Source: Azolla caroliniana
Lineage: Eukaryota > Polypodiophyta
Assembly: GCA_043228905.1 (NCBI GenBank)
Contig: JBHGNT010000015.1
Coordinates: 18,910,001-18,974,000, forward strand
DNA: 64,000 nucleotides
Reading direction: 5' to 3'
Shown: piece by piece, positions 1-9,536 of the stretch
Numbering within the stretch: the first letter of the stretch is position 1
Layout of the letters: the number at the start of each line of letters is the position of its first letter
Notes under the pieces: generated by a model
Told to the model about the DNA's origin: nothing
Databases searched by the model: none
The model's input: only the letters and a program-made list of their open reading frames with translations
Position numbers and translations under genes: made by a program

Positions 1-1628
1 TTGAAGACGCACAACACTTGGTCCTTTGTCTTCAACGGTGCCGTCCACAGCTTCCGGCTGTGGTCATCAATGAATGTCACGAAGTACTGGGCACCGCCAT
101 GTGACTTCGTTTCTACTTGGCACACGTCAGTGTGCACCAACTCCAATGGTGCGCTACGTCTCGTCGGTGGCCTTGAGTGGAAGGAGGTTCGGTTCTGCTT
201 ACCGGCCAGGCAATCGGTGCACTTCTCCAGGTGCACATGCTTCACTGGAATAAGGTTGTCTTCTGCAAGTCTCTTCATCCCCTTCTCACTCATGTGGCAC
301 AGTCTCTTGTGCCACAGCTCACCGGCAGTGTCGGCTGCCACGTGCAACTCCTCCGGACACAACCAGGCATTCATAAGGTACAGTGTGTTGACTTTCCGGG
401 CCCGAGCCACTATCAGGCTCCCCTTGCTGAACTTTATTACGTTGTTCCGGATGCTACCTGTGTAGCCTTCATCGTCTAGCCTCCCGGCCGAAATCAGGTT
501 CAATCGAACCTCCGGAACGTGTCGGACATCCTTCAGCAGCATCTTGCATCCGGTTGATGTCATCAGCCACACGTCTCCTATGCCGGCAATCCGGCATGTA
601 CCTTCATTTCCCATCCGGACACAGCCGTGCTCACCGGCTGTATAGGATGAGAAGTATTTCTTCTCCGGGGTCAGGTGGAACGACGCTCCGGAATCGACCA
701 CCCAGGTCATCTCTTCACCGGCAAGGTTCAGCTCCCTCTCTTCGGTAATGAGCATTATCTCTTCTTCACTTGCCGCGAGTGCCGTCGTTCCTTTCCGGTC
801 CTGCCCTCGCCGATCCGGACCTCTCCGGTCTGTGGCTCCCCGGTATGCACCGTTTCGCTCCGGTGACTTCTTCGAATCGGTACCGTCGGTTCCGTTGTCT
901 TTCCGGAAATGCCGACAGTTCTTCTGGAAGTGCCCCGGCTTCCCACAGTAGAAGCATGTAGGTCTTCCCCTCGACTGTGACCGTGTCCCCGACTTCTCCC
1001 GTCTTTGCGGACTCCGGTTCCGTTGTCTTCCCCGTTCCGATTCGGTAAGCAGCGCCTTCGAGTCGGAGGCCGGTTCTTTATCTCTCCGACGCGCTTCTTC
1101 ATTTAGAATAAAGTTCTCTTCCTTACAGGAGGTGCTGAGAGTAACTACCAAGTTCTCCCAGCTCTCCGGAAGGGTACACATCAGCATGATGGCTTGCATT
1201 GCGTCATCCAACGGGAACTTGATCGCCGCAAGCTGGTTCACGAATCCCATGAACGTGCTGACGTGTTCGACCATGCTCTCGTCGTCCCGGTACTTAAGAT
1301 TCACTATCTTCCTCATCAGGGAGGTCCGGGTCAGAGCGTTCTTCCTCTCATACAGTCCGGACAGCTTCTGCCACATCTCATAGGCGTTCGTATCATTCGC
1401 CACATGTTGCAGAACACTTACATCGACATATTGCCGGATCGTCGCTACGGCTTTCCGGTTCAGGAGCTTCCACTCCGACTCTATTACCCCTTTGGGTATC
1501 TCGGCATTGTCGATCGGTTCGTACAGGTCTCGGACGATGAGAAGGTCTTCCATCTTTATCTTCCAGTCGGCGTAGTTCTGTGAGTTCAACACCATCATGC
1601 CCGGAGGCCCACTACCGCCGCCTTCCAT
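1..1628 (-). CDS. copia gag-pol polyprotein, N-terminal part (gag, zinc knuckle, protease, start of integrase)
   Basis: The frame opens at the ATG complementary to 1626-1628, just after the primer binding site, and I see no stop to base 1 (about 542 codons). It begins MEGGGSGPPGMMVLNSQNY, a copia gag (UBN2-type) start. A CCHC zinc knuckle, CFYCGKPGHFQKNC, lies at about 916-957, the protease motif VVDSGASFHLT at about 680-700, and the pre-integrase segment GELWHKRLCHMS at about 300-330. The integrase core start LELVHTDVC lies near 110-140. Compared with the complete copia protein at 35,481-39,518 it lacks about eight gag residues (the LQVVKTS segment near 1111-1120) by an in-frame deletion, so the frame is kept. 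The synonymous sites are much richer in C and G than in that copy. The right-to-left frame is certain; activity cannot be judged because the rest lies outside. Confidence 0.88.
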   Translation of the reverse strand, partial: MEGGGSGPPGMMVLNSQNYADWKIKMEDLLIVRDLYEPIDNAEIPKGVIESEWKLLNRKAVATIRQYVDVSVLQHVANDTNAYEMWQKLSGLYERKNALTRTSLMRKIVNLKYRDDESMVEHVSTFMGFVNQLAAIKFPLDDAMQAIMLMCTLPESWENLVVTLSTSCKEENFILNEEARRRDKEPASDSKALLTESERGRQRNRSPQRREKSGTRSQSRGRPTCFYCGKPGHFQKNCRHFRKDNGTDGTDSKKSPERNGAYRGATDRRGPDRRGQDRKGTTALAASEEEIMLITEERELNLAGEEMTWVVDSGASFHLTPEKKYFSSYTAGEHGCVRMGNEGTCRIAGIGDVWLMTSTGCKMLLKDVRHVPEVRLNLISAGRLDDEGYTGSIRNNVIKFSKGSLIVARARKVNTLYLMNAWLCPEELHVAADTAGELWHKRLCHMSEKGMKRLAEDNLIPVKHVHLEKCTDCLAGKQNRTSFHSRPPTRRSAPLELVHTDVCQVETKSHGGAQYFVTFIDDHSRKLWTAPLKTKDQVLCVF

Positions 1629-1644
1629 TTTCTGTGTTACCGTT

Positions 1645-1656
1645 GCTCTGATACCA
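1645..1656 (-). other. primer binding site, initiator tRNA-Met type
   Basis: On the minus strand this reads TGGTATCAGAGC, the standard plant copia primer site, separated from the LTR end by 3 nt. Confidence 0.9.
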
Positions 1657-1659
1657 CTT

Positions 1660-2337
1660 TGTTAAGCACAGTGCTCGGCCACAACCGAGGAATAGGATCA
1701 ACTCACAGAAAACGGGAAATACAAAATGCACGAAGACAATAGAGAGAAGAGTACACAGGATGTTTTACGTGGAAAACCCTAAATGGGAAAAACCACGGGA
1801 GTCCTCAAACTCCAACTATCACTATAAACAGAGATGTACAATGGTGAAGCTACAAGGCAACAACCTTGAGCTCACTGTCTTCGCCACAGGCAGCGGTAAT
1901 ACACAGAGGCAACGACCTCTTCGTCTCTCTCTCTCTCTCTCTCTCTCTCGGCTGCTCTCTTCACTCCCTCTAAGTGGAAAACAGAAAAATGAGCAACAAC
2001 AACTAAACTGTTTGCCCTAAGTCATATTTATACACATGTGACTTTCGGGCTATTTACAAATATAGCCTCAAGGGCCCTTGGCAAACATATTCACAAATAT
2101 GTCCCCGCATCCGGATCTCTCTCCGGGTACATTCAGCATCCGGCTCCGTAGCCGGGGTCTTCATCATCCGGATCCGTAGCCGGGTACTCTTCATCCGGCT
2201 TCATGCCGGGTACTCTTCATCCTCCGGTTCCGTAACCGCAACCGGGCTTGCCGTCATTCATCTCCGGACATCCCATCCGGAGGGACCGCCGTCATTCATC
2301 TCCGGACATCCCATCCGGAGGGACCGAAATCCCAACA
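1660..2337 (-). repeat. 5' LTR of the left-edge copia element
   Basis: On the plus strand this begins TGTTAAGCACAG directly after the spacer and primer site and ends ATCCCAACA, so in element direction it runs TGTTGGGAT...CTTAACA with the usual TG/CA ends. It contains a CT microsatellite (about 1925-1949) and a run of short direct repeats built on catccgga and tccggacatcccatccgga (about 2106-2320). The right boundary is inferred from the CA end and from the start of unrelated gag-protease element sequence at 2338. Confidence 0.75.
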
Positions 2338-2440
2338 CCATCCGAACCGATTCGTACATGTTTTGCTCCGAGAGTTTTCTTCCTGTGTGGGGTTTCAGGG
2401 CTTCTCGGACTATCACTTCCCCACTCCGCAACAGTCCGCT

Positions 2441-4483
2441 TTAAAAATCCATTCTCACTTGGGACAAGAGTTCCCTCTTGTTCCTTTCGTGATTTGCCGG
2501 CACCGTTAGGAATTGGACGGATTTCCCACCGTTTTGGCTCCGAATTCGCGCAAAAGCCGCACCGCTATCGAGCACCTTCGTCTCCATCCGTGATGCCGTG
2601 ATAAAGGGTTGGCCGAGGATGACGGAATGTGAAACCTCATCTTGCACGAAGAAATTTTGGTCAATCTCGACATCCCCGATCTTCACCGTCACATTCGGAC
2701 AAGCCGCAAATAGATCTTTCGTTGCTTTGGTGGCCGCCCGAATCTTCCATCCATGGTTGGTGTTAATAGGCCACTTCCCCTTCCGGTAGAACTCCTTGGA
2801 CATCAAGTTGATGTCTGATCCGTGATCAATCAATGCTAGCACGGTTTCTTTGATGTTGCCGATTCGGACCGGAGTTTCCGTAGTCGCGCGTGCCCAATGT
2901 GGCCTTGTATAGTGGGAGTTTGGAATTTCGTCCTCCACTTCGGTGTCGTTCATTAAAACGGTGTTCGCATTCACCCTTGGAGCATTTTCCTCCGTACTTT
3001 GTCTTTTTCGCTTCACGAGATCTACGAGAAGATCGTGGAACTCCTTCTTTGCTATTCCGAGTAGCTCCCGAAGCGAGAAATCTACCCGGCTATCCAAGAT
3101 TCTTTCCTCGAACACTCTTTTCAAGTCGGTTTGTTGTTCTATGTCCGAGGCGAGCTTGAATGCCGGAGTCGCCTTTTCTTTTCCCTTACCTCCGGAGTTC
3201 CAGCTTTCCGGTATCTTCGATGGACCGGCCGCATCCTCCGTTCGTCGTCGTTTCTCGTCCACATACACCTTATGCAATTGACACAGGGCGTATACGCTAT
3301 TCTTGTCGACAGGGCACTCCCATCCCGTAGCTTCCCGGATGCCTTCCGCGGTGCTTCGGATCTCGTTGGAGTCGGTTTTCTCGGTGTTTTCTAGAACTTC
3401 CGGCCAAAAAGACGTCTTTGCTCTCGATGACTCCCTGACACATATTCCCGCGGTTGTCGCATAGTTGCTTCTCGCCGCCAATTCCTCCTCGAGTACCTTC
3501 TTCATGCCGCCTTTCCGGAAGTTCGGTCGGAGTGGCTTCCGAGAGTCCATCGAATGAATCTGGTTTCCCTCGTAGTAGATGAGATCCCGCCGTAGCGCCT
3601 CCTTATGCTCGTCGCAATCCCTCCGATCGTGTTCGGCGCTATCACACCATATGCACCGTCGGTCCGTATACTTGGAGCGTGTGGGGCGGTCATCCGACTT
3701 CTTCACCATCGCGATCTTCAGATTCTCCATCTCCTTCAATAGTTGCTCCACCGTAGATGTATCAATCCCCTTCTCGGTTGTAGTCTCTCGAGCCCTCAGT
3801 TGATGGTCTTCCAATCCGGTTCTCGGTTTCGGAATCGGTTCCGAAACCCTCTTTTCCTCGTCGGCAAGCCATTGCCCCCTCTTCGTGTATCGCGCGACGA
3901 TATCCCGCACGCTTTCCCATGTTTCGGTGAGGCCGCTCTCCGTGGTCGTGTCCTCCAAGAGCACTCCGAGATCTTTCCGGTCCCGGACGTCCACGGCTCG
4001 CAAGAACATGATCACCTTGTCCGGTACGAGGATAGCTTGATCTCTCGCGGACAACCTCCCGAACCGGCTTTCGAATGCCGAAAACACATCAACGACCTTC
4101 AATCCCTTGTCCGGCGTCTCCACCCAATCTTCGAATCCCCTTCGCGTCGCCTTGGAGGAATCCTCGATGGCGAACGTCCTCTTTAGCTCTACTTCAAACG
4201 CCTCCCATGTCGGATTTTGTTGTCGTAGCCCATGGATGCTTGCTTGAAGCCCGTCGGTCGCCACCCGGTTGAAGGACGTCACTTGCAGTCCTTCCGATAT
4301 TCCGCACCGTAGCATCTCCGCCTTGTAATCCCGAAGATACCGCGACACGTCTTTCCCGTTGAATTGCCCGTTTCGTTGCACGAGCCGCTCCACTGAGGCC
4401 GCTATCTCCGACATCGCGCGTTGTTCTTGTAGCATGCGCTCGAACATCATCATCATGTTGCTAGCCTCTTGTTGATTTTCCAT
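2441..4483 (-). CDS. retrotransposon gag-protease protein (680 aa)
   Basis: I chose the ATG at 4483 (MENQQEASNMMMMFERM), because an upstream in-frame GTG at 4504 falls in the primer binding site. The N-terminal half is a retrotransposon gag domain (NGKDVSRYLRDYKAEMLRCG, then TWEAFEVELKRTF and SAFESRFGRL) that matches the broken gag of element B at 7570-8217. A CCHC zinc knuckle, CIWCDSAEHDRRDC, follows near the middle. The C-terminal part is a retropepsin: the active-site loop reads ALIDHGSDINLM (D-H-G-S where D-S/T-G is commonest) and VILGQPFI is the second conserved strand. The protein stops 104 bp before the copia insertion, so the frame is intact and pol would be a separate frame. Gag packages element RNA; the protease processes the polyproteins. 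Confidence 0.8.
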   Translation of the reverse strand: MENQQEASNMMMMFERMLQEQRAMSEIAASVERLVQRNGQFNGKDVSRYLRDYKAEMLRCGISEGLQVTSFNRVATDGLQASIHGLRQQNPTWEAFEVELKRTFAIEDSSKATRRGFEDWVETPDKGLKVVDVFSAFESRFGRLSARDQAILVPDKVIMFLRAVDVRDRKDLGVLLEDTTTESGLTETWESVRDIVARYTKRGQWLADEEKRVSEPIPKPRTGLEDHQLRARETTTEKGIDTSTVEQLLKEMENLKIAMVKKSDDRPTRSKYTDRRCIWCDSAEHDRRDCDEHKEALRRDLIYYEGNQIHSMDSRKPLRPNFRKGGMKKVLEEELAARSNYATTAGICVRESSRAKTSFWPEVLENTEKTDSNEIRSTAEGIREATGWECPVDKNSVYALCQLHKVYVDEKRRRTEDAAGPSKIPESWNSGGKGKEKATPAFKLASDIEQQTDLKRVFEERILDSRVDFSLRELLGIAKKEFHDLLVDLVKRKRQSTEENAPRVNANTVLMNDTEVEDEIPNSHYTRPHWARATTETPVRIGNIKETVLALIDHGSDINLMSKEFYRKGKWPINTNHGWKIRAATKATKDLFAACPNVTVKIGDVEIDQNFFVQDEVSHSVILGQPFITASRMETKVLDSGAAFARIRSQNGGKSVQFLTVPANHERNKRELLSQVRMDF

Positions 4484-4500
4484 CTCCTTGCCACCCGTCT

Positions 4501-4517
4501 TCACGTCGGGTTCACCA
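4501..4517 (-). other. primer binding site shared by elements A and B
   Basis: Minus strand TGGTGAACCCGACGTGA, starting with the TGG expected from pairing with tRNA CCA. The identical 17-mer occurs at 8258-8274 in element B. I could not assign the tRNA. Confidence 0.6.
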
Positions 4518-4521
4518 ACTG

Positions 4522-5225
4522 TGTCGTGCCCTTCGGCTCCGGATCGTTGCGTGAGTCGGGTGGGAACCGCCGAGGTTTTTGACTAGGAGGAAGAGGAATA
4601 CAACTTAAGGCTAGATATGAATAGTGGAAAGAGAAGTAAGATAGCAATCTCGTGAATCCCACGAGTTTAGTGTAATTAAAACAATATTTAGATTATAAGA
4701 GCAATTAGATGGCAAAATTCGTGAATCCCACGAATATATTAGATTGATCCAACCTTGTATATTAATCAACAACCATATACATATTTTTCTCCTCCTTATA
4801 TAAAGATGGAAGAGGCTAAGCATGGCTTCATGCTTTTTCACCTAAAGTGCCCATGCACACTAAATGTGCATGTGATGTTTTGTCATTTCCTAAATATAGG
4901 GCTCGTGCACGCTAGATGTGCATGAGTCACTTTTAATGTCACGTGTAAATAAAATATTCACACTCTAAAGAATACATGATTTTTACCTTTTAATAAAGGT
5001 ATGTGTAAATAAAGGTCTTATACGTATTAAATCTATATTTATAACACTAAAGATAAGTTATTACAATGGTAAAGTTGGGGTTTATCTATGTGGAGGTGCA
5101 CGGTTCGAATCTTGCCCTATGCACATGATAAATTTTTTTGATATATTATTTATTTATTTATATGTATCTAAATTCGGATATATTATTTTATGGTTTTCAC
5201 GTAGTGTGCGGAATACACTACGACA
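4522..5225 (-). repeat. 5' LTR of element A
   Basis: On the plus strand it begins TGTCGTGCC four bases after the primer site and ends CACTACGACA. The terminal inverted ends TGTCGT/ACGACA match those of the element B LTR. It is AT-rich, unlike the flanking internal sequence, with a TATATAA stretch near 4796-4803 and a small inverted repeat gtagtgtgcggaatacacta near the outer end. The outer boundary is inferred from the TG/CA ends and the return of GC-rich element B sequence. Confidence 0.65.
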
Positions 5226-5259
5226 CCGTACTTGTCGGCTATTGTCGATGTCGGGTCCC

Positions 5260-6560
5260 ATTCCTTGCCGCCACCATCCTTCTCTCTCAGTCTTACATTG
5301 CCACGTTGGCCGAACAGCCATAGTTTCCGGATTGGTGTGAAGATCCCATAGGACTGGTCTTCGTTTCGTTGATTGCCGAAATTCGGGTGTCTTTCGTTTG
5401 AGTCCCTCCCAAACTCTCCTCGTGTCTCCCGCGTAGTCGGGTCCCGCTTCCCGCTGCCACCAGCCTTCTCTCACGGTCTCACATTGCCACGTTGGCCGAA
5501 CTGCCAGAGTCTCCGGTCTGGTGTGGGGATCCCGTAGGACCGGACTTCCTTATGCCCATGACCTTGCCGGTAGGTCCGATTCGGTTCGTAGCCGCCTCGC
5601 CGGCCTGATACCTTCCTGCTCTGCTTTCCGTCGTCCGATCACGTTCACCTGCCTCCACCGTCCTTTCCTATAAGACTCACGCCGGCTCTTAGGCCGACGG
5701 CCGGATCGGTGTGAGGATCTTCGTGGGACCTCGGTTTGCCCGCCTTGCCACCGCCATCATTCTTCCCTCTAGGTCTCACGCCGGCTCTTGTTGCCGACCG
5801 TCGGAGTCTCTAGAACCGGTGTGTGTAAGGTCGCTACAACACTGCTCGCCGTCCTGTCACGTTCACCTGTCGCCACCGATCTCTCCTATAGGACTCATGT
5901 CGGCACTCGTGCCAACAACCGGATCGGTGTGAGGATCTTCGTAGACCGCCCATCCGCAGTTCTTTGCCTTTGTCCCCTCGCCGTCACCGATCGTCACTCT
6001 AGGTCTCACGCCGCCTCTCGAGCCGACCGTCGGAGTTTCTGGAACTGGTGTGAAGGATCCTCCTTGGGCTTGTTGTATCCCAGACCCTTAGCCCAGGTCT
6101 TCTTCGTCCACAAATCGAGAGGGTGGCTCGCTCCACACCCTCTCCCATGGTACCAACGTACCGATCTTCTCGGCCTCTTCGTAGACCTGCCCTCTCCCCA
6201 CTTCCAGATTAATTATCCGGAAGTCCGCTCCGCCCGGTTCTCGTCCGGGCCCGCCCGTCATTCTCTGGATTGCCAGGTCCCGTTCTCCTGTCGCCACCGA
6301 TCTCTCATATAGGACTCACGTCGGCACTCGAGCCGACAACCGAATCGATGTGAGGATCTCCGTAGGATCGGTCTTCGTTCTCCTCTTCATCCTTTGTACT
6401 TCTCCCGAACTCGTCGTTGCTCTCCTCGTTGTGCTCCCGCCTCCATCTTCCATCTCTTTCGGTCTCCCGTTGCCACGTCGACCGAACTGCCGAAGTCTCC
6501 GGACAAGATGTGGGGTAACCGATTTCGCAACATCTTTCGGCGACTCGTCCAGGGCCACCG
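5260..6560 (-). repeat. irregular tandem repeats of a gag-like coding motif in element B
   Basis: At least eight related units are recognisable by a plus-strand core ggtgtgaggatc, at about 5334, 5520, 5708, 5818, 5926, 6048, 6349 and 6509. On the minus strand most read DPHTDPxxxx, followed by either AVRPTWQCETEREGWW or VVGTSADMSPIGE. Spacing varies from 108 to 301 bp and frames shift between units, so the array is decayed. The preserved coding sense suggests it was once a tandem-repeat segment of the element's protein. Confidence 0.6.
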
Positions 6561-7500
6561 ACCCTTTTAGTGGTGTCGGTGGAAAGCATCCGCTCTGTGA
6601 TCAACCAAGCCCCGCCTGGGCTTGATTCTCCAATGTCCGGAGTTTCGGCTCTGATGCCGACCTTGCCGGACTCGTTTCGAACCCTTGATCACCTTCTTCC
6701 CGATTCCCGACCTTCGCCCGACCGGTCTTTCTCCCCATGTAAAAGAGGGTGGCTCGTTCCGCACCCTCTTCTGTATTGGCACCCTCATGCCAATTCTGGC
6801 CCCGGTCGAACAATCCACGACCGGATCGCATCCAACCGAATCGGAGTGTCGCGTTGTTCGGTCCCCGGTCGGGTCGTTTCTTGGTCTCTTCGTCGACCTT
6901 CTCGCAGGCCAACTCCCATCCTTCTTCGCTGGCATCGTGCCAGGACTCCTCGATACCGTCATCCATCTCCTCGGTCTCACATGGGCGTAACGGCCCGAAT
7001 GCCGAGTTCTCCGGAATCGATCCCGAGGGCTCTTGTCCATTCCTTCCCCGTATCGTCTCGTTGGTGATTCTCGGTCTCACGCCACCGCCTTCCTCCTCTT
7101 GGGAATCACGTGGGCACTCGGGTTCGACTGACATCGTCTTGGGAGCAAGTGTGGGAAGACGCGAAGAATCGCCCGTCCGTTTTACGCCCTTGTCTGTAGC
7201 CACCGGCTCTTCGTGGTCAGTGGTCAACTCCTTACCGATCGCGCAAGCCCCGCCTGGGCTTGCTTCTCCAATGTCCGGGGTTTCGGGCTGACGTGCCCGA
7301 AACCGCTGGTCCCAACGTTTCGATTTTGTGATCAGTATCCCCGCCTTGTCCTCGTCCGCTCTATCTCCGCAATCCGAGAGGGCGTTTTGTTCCGCACCCT
7401 CTCCCGTGGTACCGTGGTACCGATCTTCTGCCATCTTGTGGGGCAAGTCCGTCTCCTCGGTGTCGGCTTGTGGCCTCGATCTTTCCTCTTCCTCGAGCAT
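6080..7500 (-). repeat. three approximately 630-bp tandem units in element B
   Basis: A landmark gagagggtggctcg...caccctct recurs at 6117, 6743 and 7376, and a second landmark caagccccgcctgggcttg recurs at 6606 and 7244, giving a period of about 626-638 bp. The units are clearly diverged. In the minus-strand frame 6601-7500 two units are still open and encode an acidic, low-complexity protein (for example EGAEQNALS and EGAERATLF at matching points). Confidence 0.65.
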
Positions 7501-8217
7501 TGCCTCGAGAGCTGCGTACGCCTCCGCAATCCTGACCCTGAAGCCGAGCCTTGCCGACTCTCTTTGTCATTCGGCCTCTTCCCGCTGTGATGGCGTGCCG
7601 TCATGCGCCTTCCCCTTAGCATTCTTGGCTCGCTCGTCATCTAGCCGTTGGCATACCCTTCTGACCTTCGACCAGTCCTCAGTAAGGCCATTCGCTTTGT
7701 CCTCGTCCTCGAGCTCAATCTCGATGGCCTCCCGTTCCGCTCGGTCAATCGACTTAACGAACAACAGGACTTTGTCCGCCCCCACCAAACCTTGTTCCCG
7801 CTCCGGGAGCTGAGCAAGCCATCGCTCGAAGTCTCAGAACGCCTTCGTTGCGCCCCGGTGGGTCTTCGCTGATGCCACCCACTGGTCGAAGTCGCGTCGT
7901 CCCTGGCTCTTCCGTCGTCCCCCATATGCCTGTAGGAGCGCCTCTTCGAAGGCCTCCCATGAACTATGAGCTTCTCGGAGCTCCTTCACTTCCGCGTGCA
8001 TACGGACGACGACGACCCGGCATAAGAACTCTAGGCTCAACGCCTTGTCTACGTCTCGCTCCTCCATTTCCGCGTCGTAGGCTTCCAAGTAGAATGGGAC
8101 TTTATCCCCGTTGAAACAGCCGACTCTTTCGACCACTCGCTCAACCGCTTGTTTCGCCGTCTCTCGTCTTGTTGTTGCTCGTCCAAACTCCCTCACCGCT
8201 TCGACAAAAAGTTGCAC
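6601..8217 (-). pseudogene. gag of element B, two in-frame stops and no ATG
   Basis: One minus-strand frame runs from about 8250 to 6601 with only two nonsense codons, at 7834-7836 (after THRGATKAF) and 7567-7569 (after SQREEAE). Its first 210 residues align with the gag of element A: NGDKVPFYLEAYDAEMEERD, SSWEAFEEALLQAY, LVGADKVLLFVKSIDR, LTEDWSKVRRV. No ATG lies between the primer site and this homology; the position matching the start in element A is AAG GAG CTT, so the start codon appears lost. Downstream, instead of the zinc knuckle and protease seen in element A, the frame runs into the 630-bp repeats. I infer a dead copy. Confidence 0.7.
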
Positions 8218-8257
8218 GAAGTCGTCTTCCTCAAGCTCCTTTCTCCCTTGCCGCCCT

Positions 8258-8274
8258 TCACGTCGGGTTCACCA
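8258..8274 (-). other. primer binding site of element B
   Basis: Minus strand TGGTGAACCCGACGTGA, identical to the site in element A; six bases separate it from the LTR. Confidence 0.6.
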
Positions 8275-8280
8275 AATATG

Positions 8281-9042
8281 TCGTGTTGTTACGTGCGTGC
8301 GTGTAGAAGGGCGGGACCACGGGGGTCTCAGACTAGGGAGAAAGGGGTGCCGAGAAACCGACTCCGGACGCGTTCTTGAGGCAACCGAATGCAAGAGAGA
8401 GGGAGAGAGAGAGAGAGTGTGTGTGTGTGTGTGTGTGCGCGTTACACCGACTCTTATGCATAGGAAGCAAGGGGTTGTGCTTCCGACACCACCAAATACA
8501 CCAATATACACAAACAGGCGCAAATATGTATATTACAAGGGAAAGAATACATCCCCGGCTTCGAGCCGGACCAAGGTAGGTTATGTTACAACAACAGTTT
8601 GTCGCCAAGCCGCCGTCGGGGGAGCTCTCCGGCTCGTCGCACCGAGCGGGGTCTTGCACAGGAGCTCAAGTAGAAGTAAACCCCCACAGAACACACAAGC
8701 TCTTCACCAGGCCAAAACCCTAAACAGACATGAAGAAGAAGACCTCAAAGAACTCTAAAGTAAGAAGAAGAAGAAGATGAAGATAAACGGAATACTAAAC
8801 CTAACGGTATACCCTCCTAACTCAAAATGGGCAACCCCTCTACAAGGGACCATCCCTTCCTTTTATAGAACAAGGAGAGGGACGCGTTACAATGTGGGAT
8901 AAATCCCGACTTACATGGGATTCTCTATCCCGACTTGACTCCTACTATTCACACGTTTATACAAGGGTGAGTGCACATGATGCACTCCGCTGATTCTCCC
9001 GATATTCTCTGATTCCGCCTAGGGACGGTTTTCTCCACGACA
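8281..9042 (-). repeat. 5' LTR of element B
   Basis: It begins TGTCGTG and ends CACGACA, a perfect 7-bp terminal inverted repeat. It contains a compound GA/GT microsatellite (8396-8438). The boundary with copia gag at 9043 is sharp. Confidence 0.72.
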
Positions 9043-9524
9043 ACGAGTCGTAGATCTTCTTGATCTTGGAGGTGTAGTCAGCCACCGACATATCTCTCTA
9101 TCGAGCATTGCTTAGCTCCTGTCTGAGTTGTAGCTTTCTGGTTGTGGTACTTGCGGCGAAGATGTTCTTCAGATTTCCCCAAGCATCCTTTGGTGTTTTG
9201 GCATCCTAGATGTAGTTCAATAGTTGGTCACTCACACTAGATGCGAAGCTGTAAAGGCCCTGTAAAGGACTTTGCTTGCCGCCTATTCCCAGGCCAGAAA
9301 ATCTATGTGTGTTGAATCTGATGCTGCATCCTTAGCTCCTTTGACATAACTCTAGTATTCGTGTCTGAGGAGATATTGGTGCATCTTGTACAACCAAGAT
9401 GCATAGTTGCTTTTGTCAAGCTTCTCTATCGGAAGCAACTATGTTCCCGTTGTTTCGAGAGAAAGAATTGTCTTTGTGTTGTCTTTCACTTTTTGGTCGG
9501 CTGCAGAGGATCCTCAACCCTCAT
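9043..9524 (-). pseudogene. copia gag fragment with stops
   Basis: On the minus strand, across frames, it reads EKLDKSNYASWLYKMHQYLL, then KGAKDAASDS, then DAKTPKDAWGNLKNIFAAST, then RKLQLRQELSNAR and MSVADYTSKIKKIYDSL. This is the usual copia gag order (binding domain, then the UBN2-like helical region). At least three in-frame stops and one frame change are present. It ends abruptly at the element B LTR. Non-functional. Confidence 0.75.
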
Positions 9525-9536
9525 GCTCTGATACCA
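9525..9536 (-). other. primer binding site, initiator tRNA-Met type
   Basis: Minus strand TGGTATCAGAGC, directly abutting the LTR. Confidence 0.85.

Larger units (their letters stand above)
1..2337 (-). mobile_element. Ty1/copia retrotransposon, 5' half, runs off the left edge
   Basis: A minus-strand copia element. Reading leftward from 2337 it has a 5' LTR (1660-2337), a 3-nt spacer, a primer binding site matching initiator tRNA-Met (1645-1656) and an open gag-pol frame from 1628 that is still open at base 1. The protein closely resembles that of the complete copia element at 34,662-40,370, but the LTR sequence differs completely, so this is a separate family of the same lineage. It is inserted in the gag-protease element to its right; the 5 bp at 2338-2342 (ccatc) are the expected target duplication, whose partner lies outside the window. 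CpG content is high, which suggests recent insertion. Confidence 0.9.
2338..5225 (-). mobile_element. LTR retrotransposon with separate gag-protease frame (element A), truncated by copia insertion
   Basis: This minus-strand element has a 5' LTR (4522-5225), a primer site (4501-4517) and a gag-protease frame (2441-4483). It is cut on the left by the copia element at 2337, so its pol part is either beyond the left edge or lost. It sits inside the related element B to its right; the 5 bp at 5226-5230 (ccgta) are the expected target duplication. Gag layout, zinc knuckle and retropepsin point to a Ty3/gypsy-type element; the clade cannot be fixed without reverse transcriptase. Confidence 0.75.
5226..9042 (-). 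mobile_element. LTR retrotransposon of the same superfamily (element B), repeat-expanded internal region
   Basis: This minus-strand element has a 5' LTR (8281-9042), the 17-nt primer site shared with element A (8258-8274), a broken gag frame and then about 2.3 kb of repeated sequence up to the point where element A is inserted. Its outer LTR edge interrupts an old copia gag, with acgag at 9043-9047 as the expected target duplication. Its remaining 3' part lies left of element A, outside or lost. Confidence 0.7.

Noticed and set aside
755-1102. A 115-codon arginine-rich minus-strand frame
   Set aside because: It is the shifted frame of the copia gag-pol, whose true frame carries the zinc knuckle and protease.
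6570-7590. Several long plus-strand frames across GC-rich DNA
   Set aside because: GC-rich sequence is poor in stops; the homologous frame of the related gag is on the minus strand.
8111-8758. A 215-codon plus-strand frame
   Set aside because: It runs across the gag start, primer site and LTR of element B and includes a GA/GT microsatellite.
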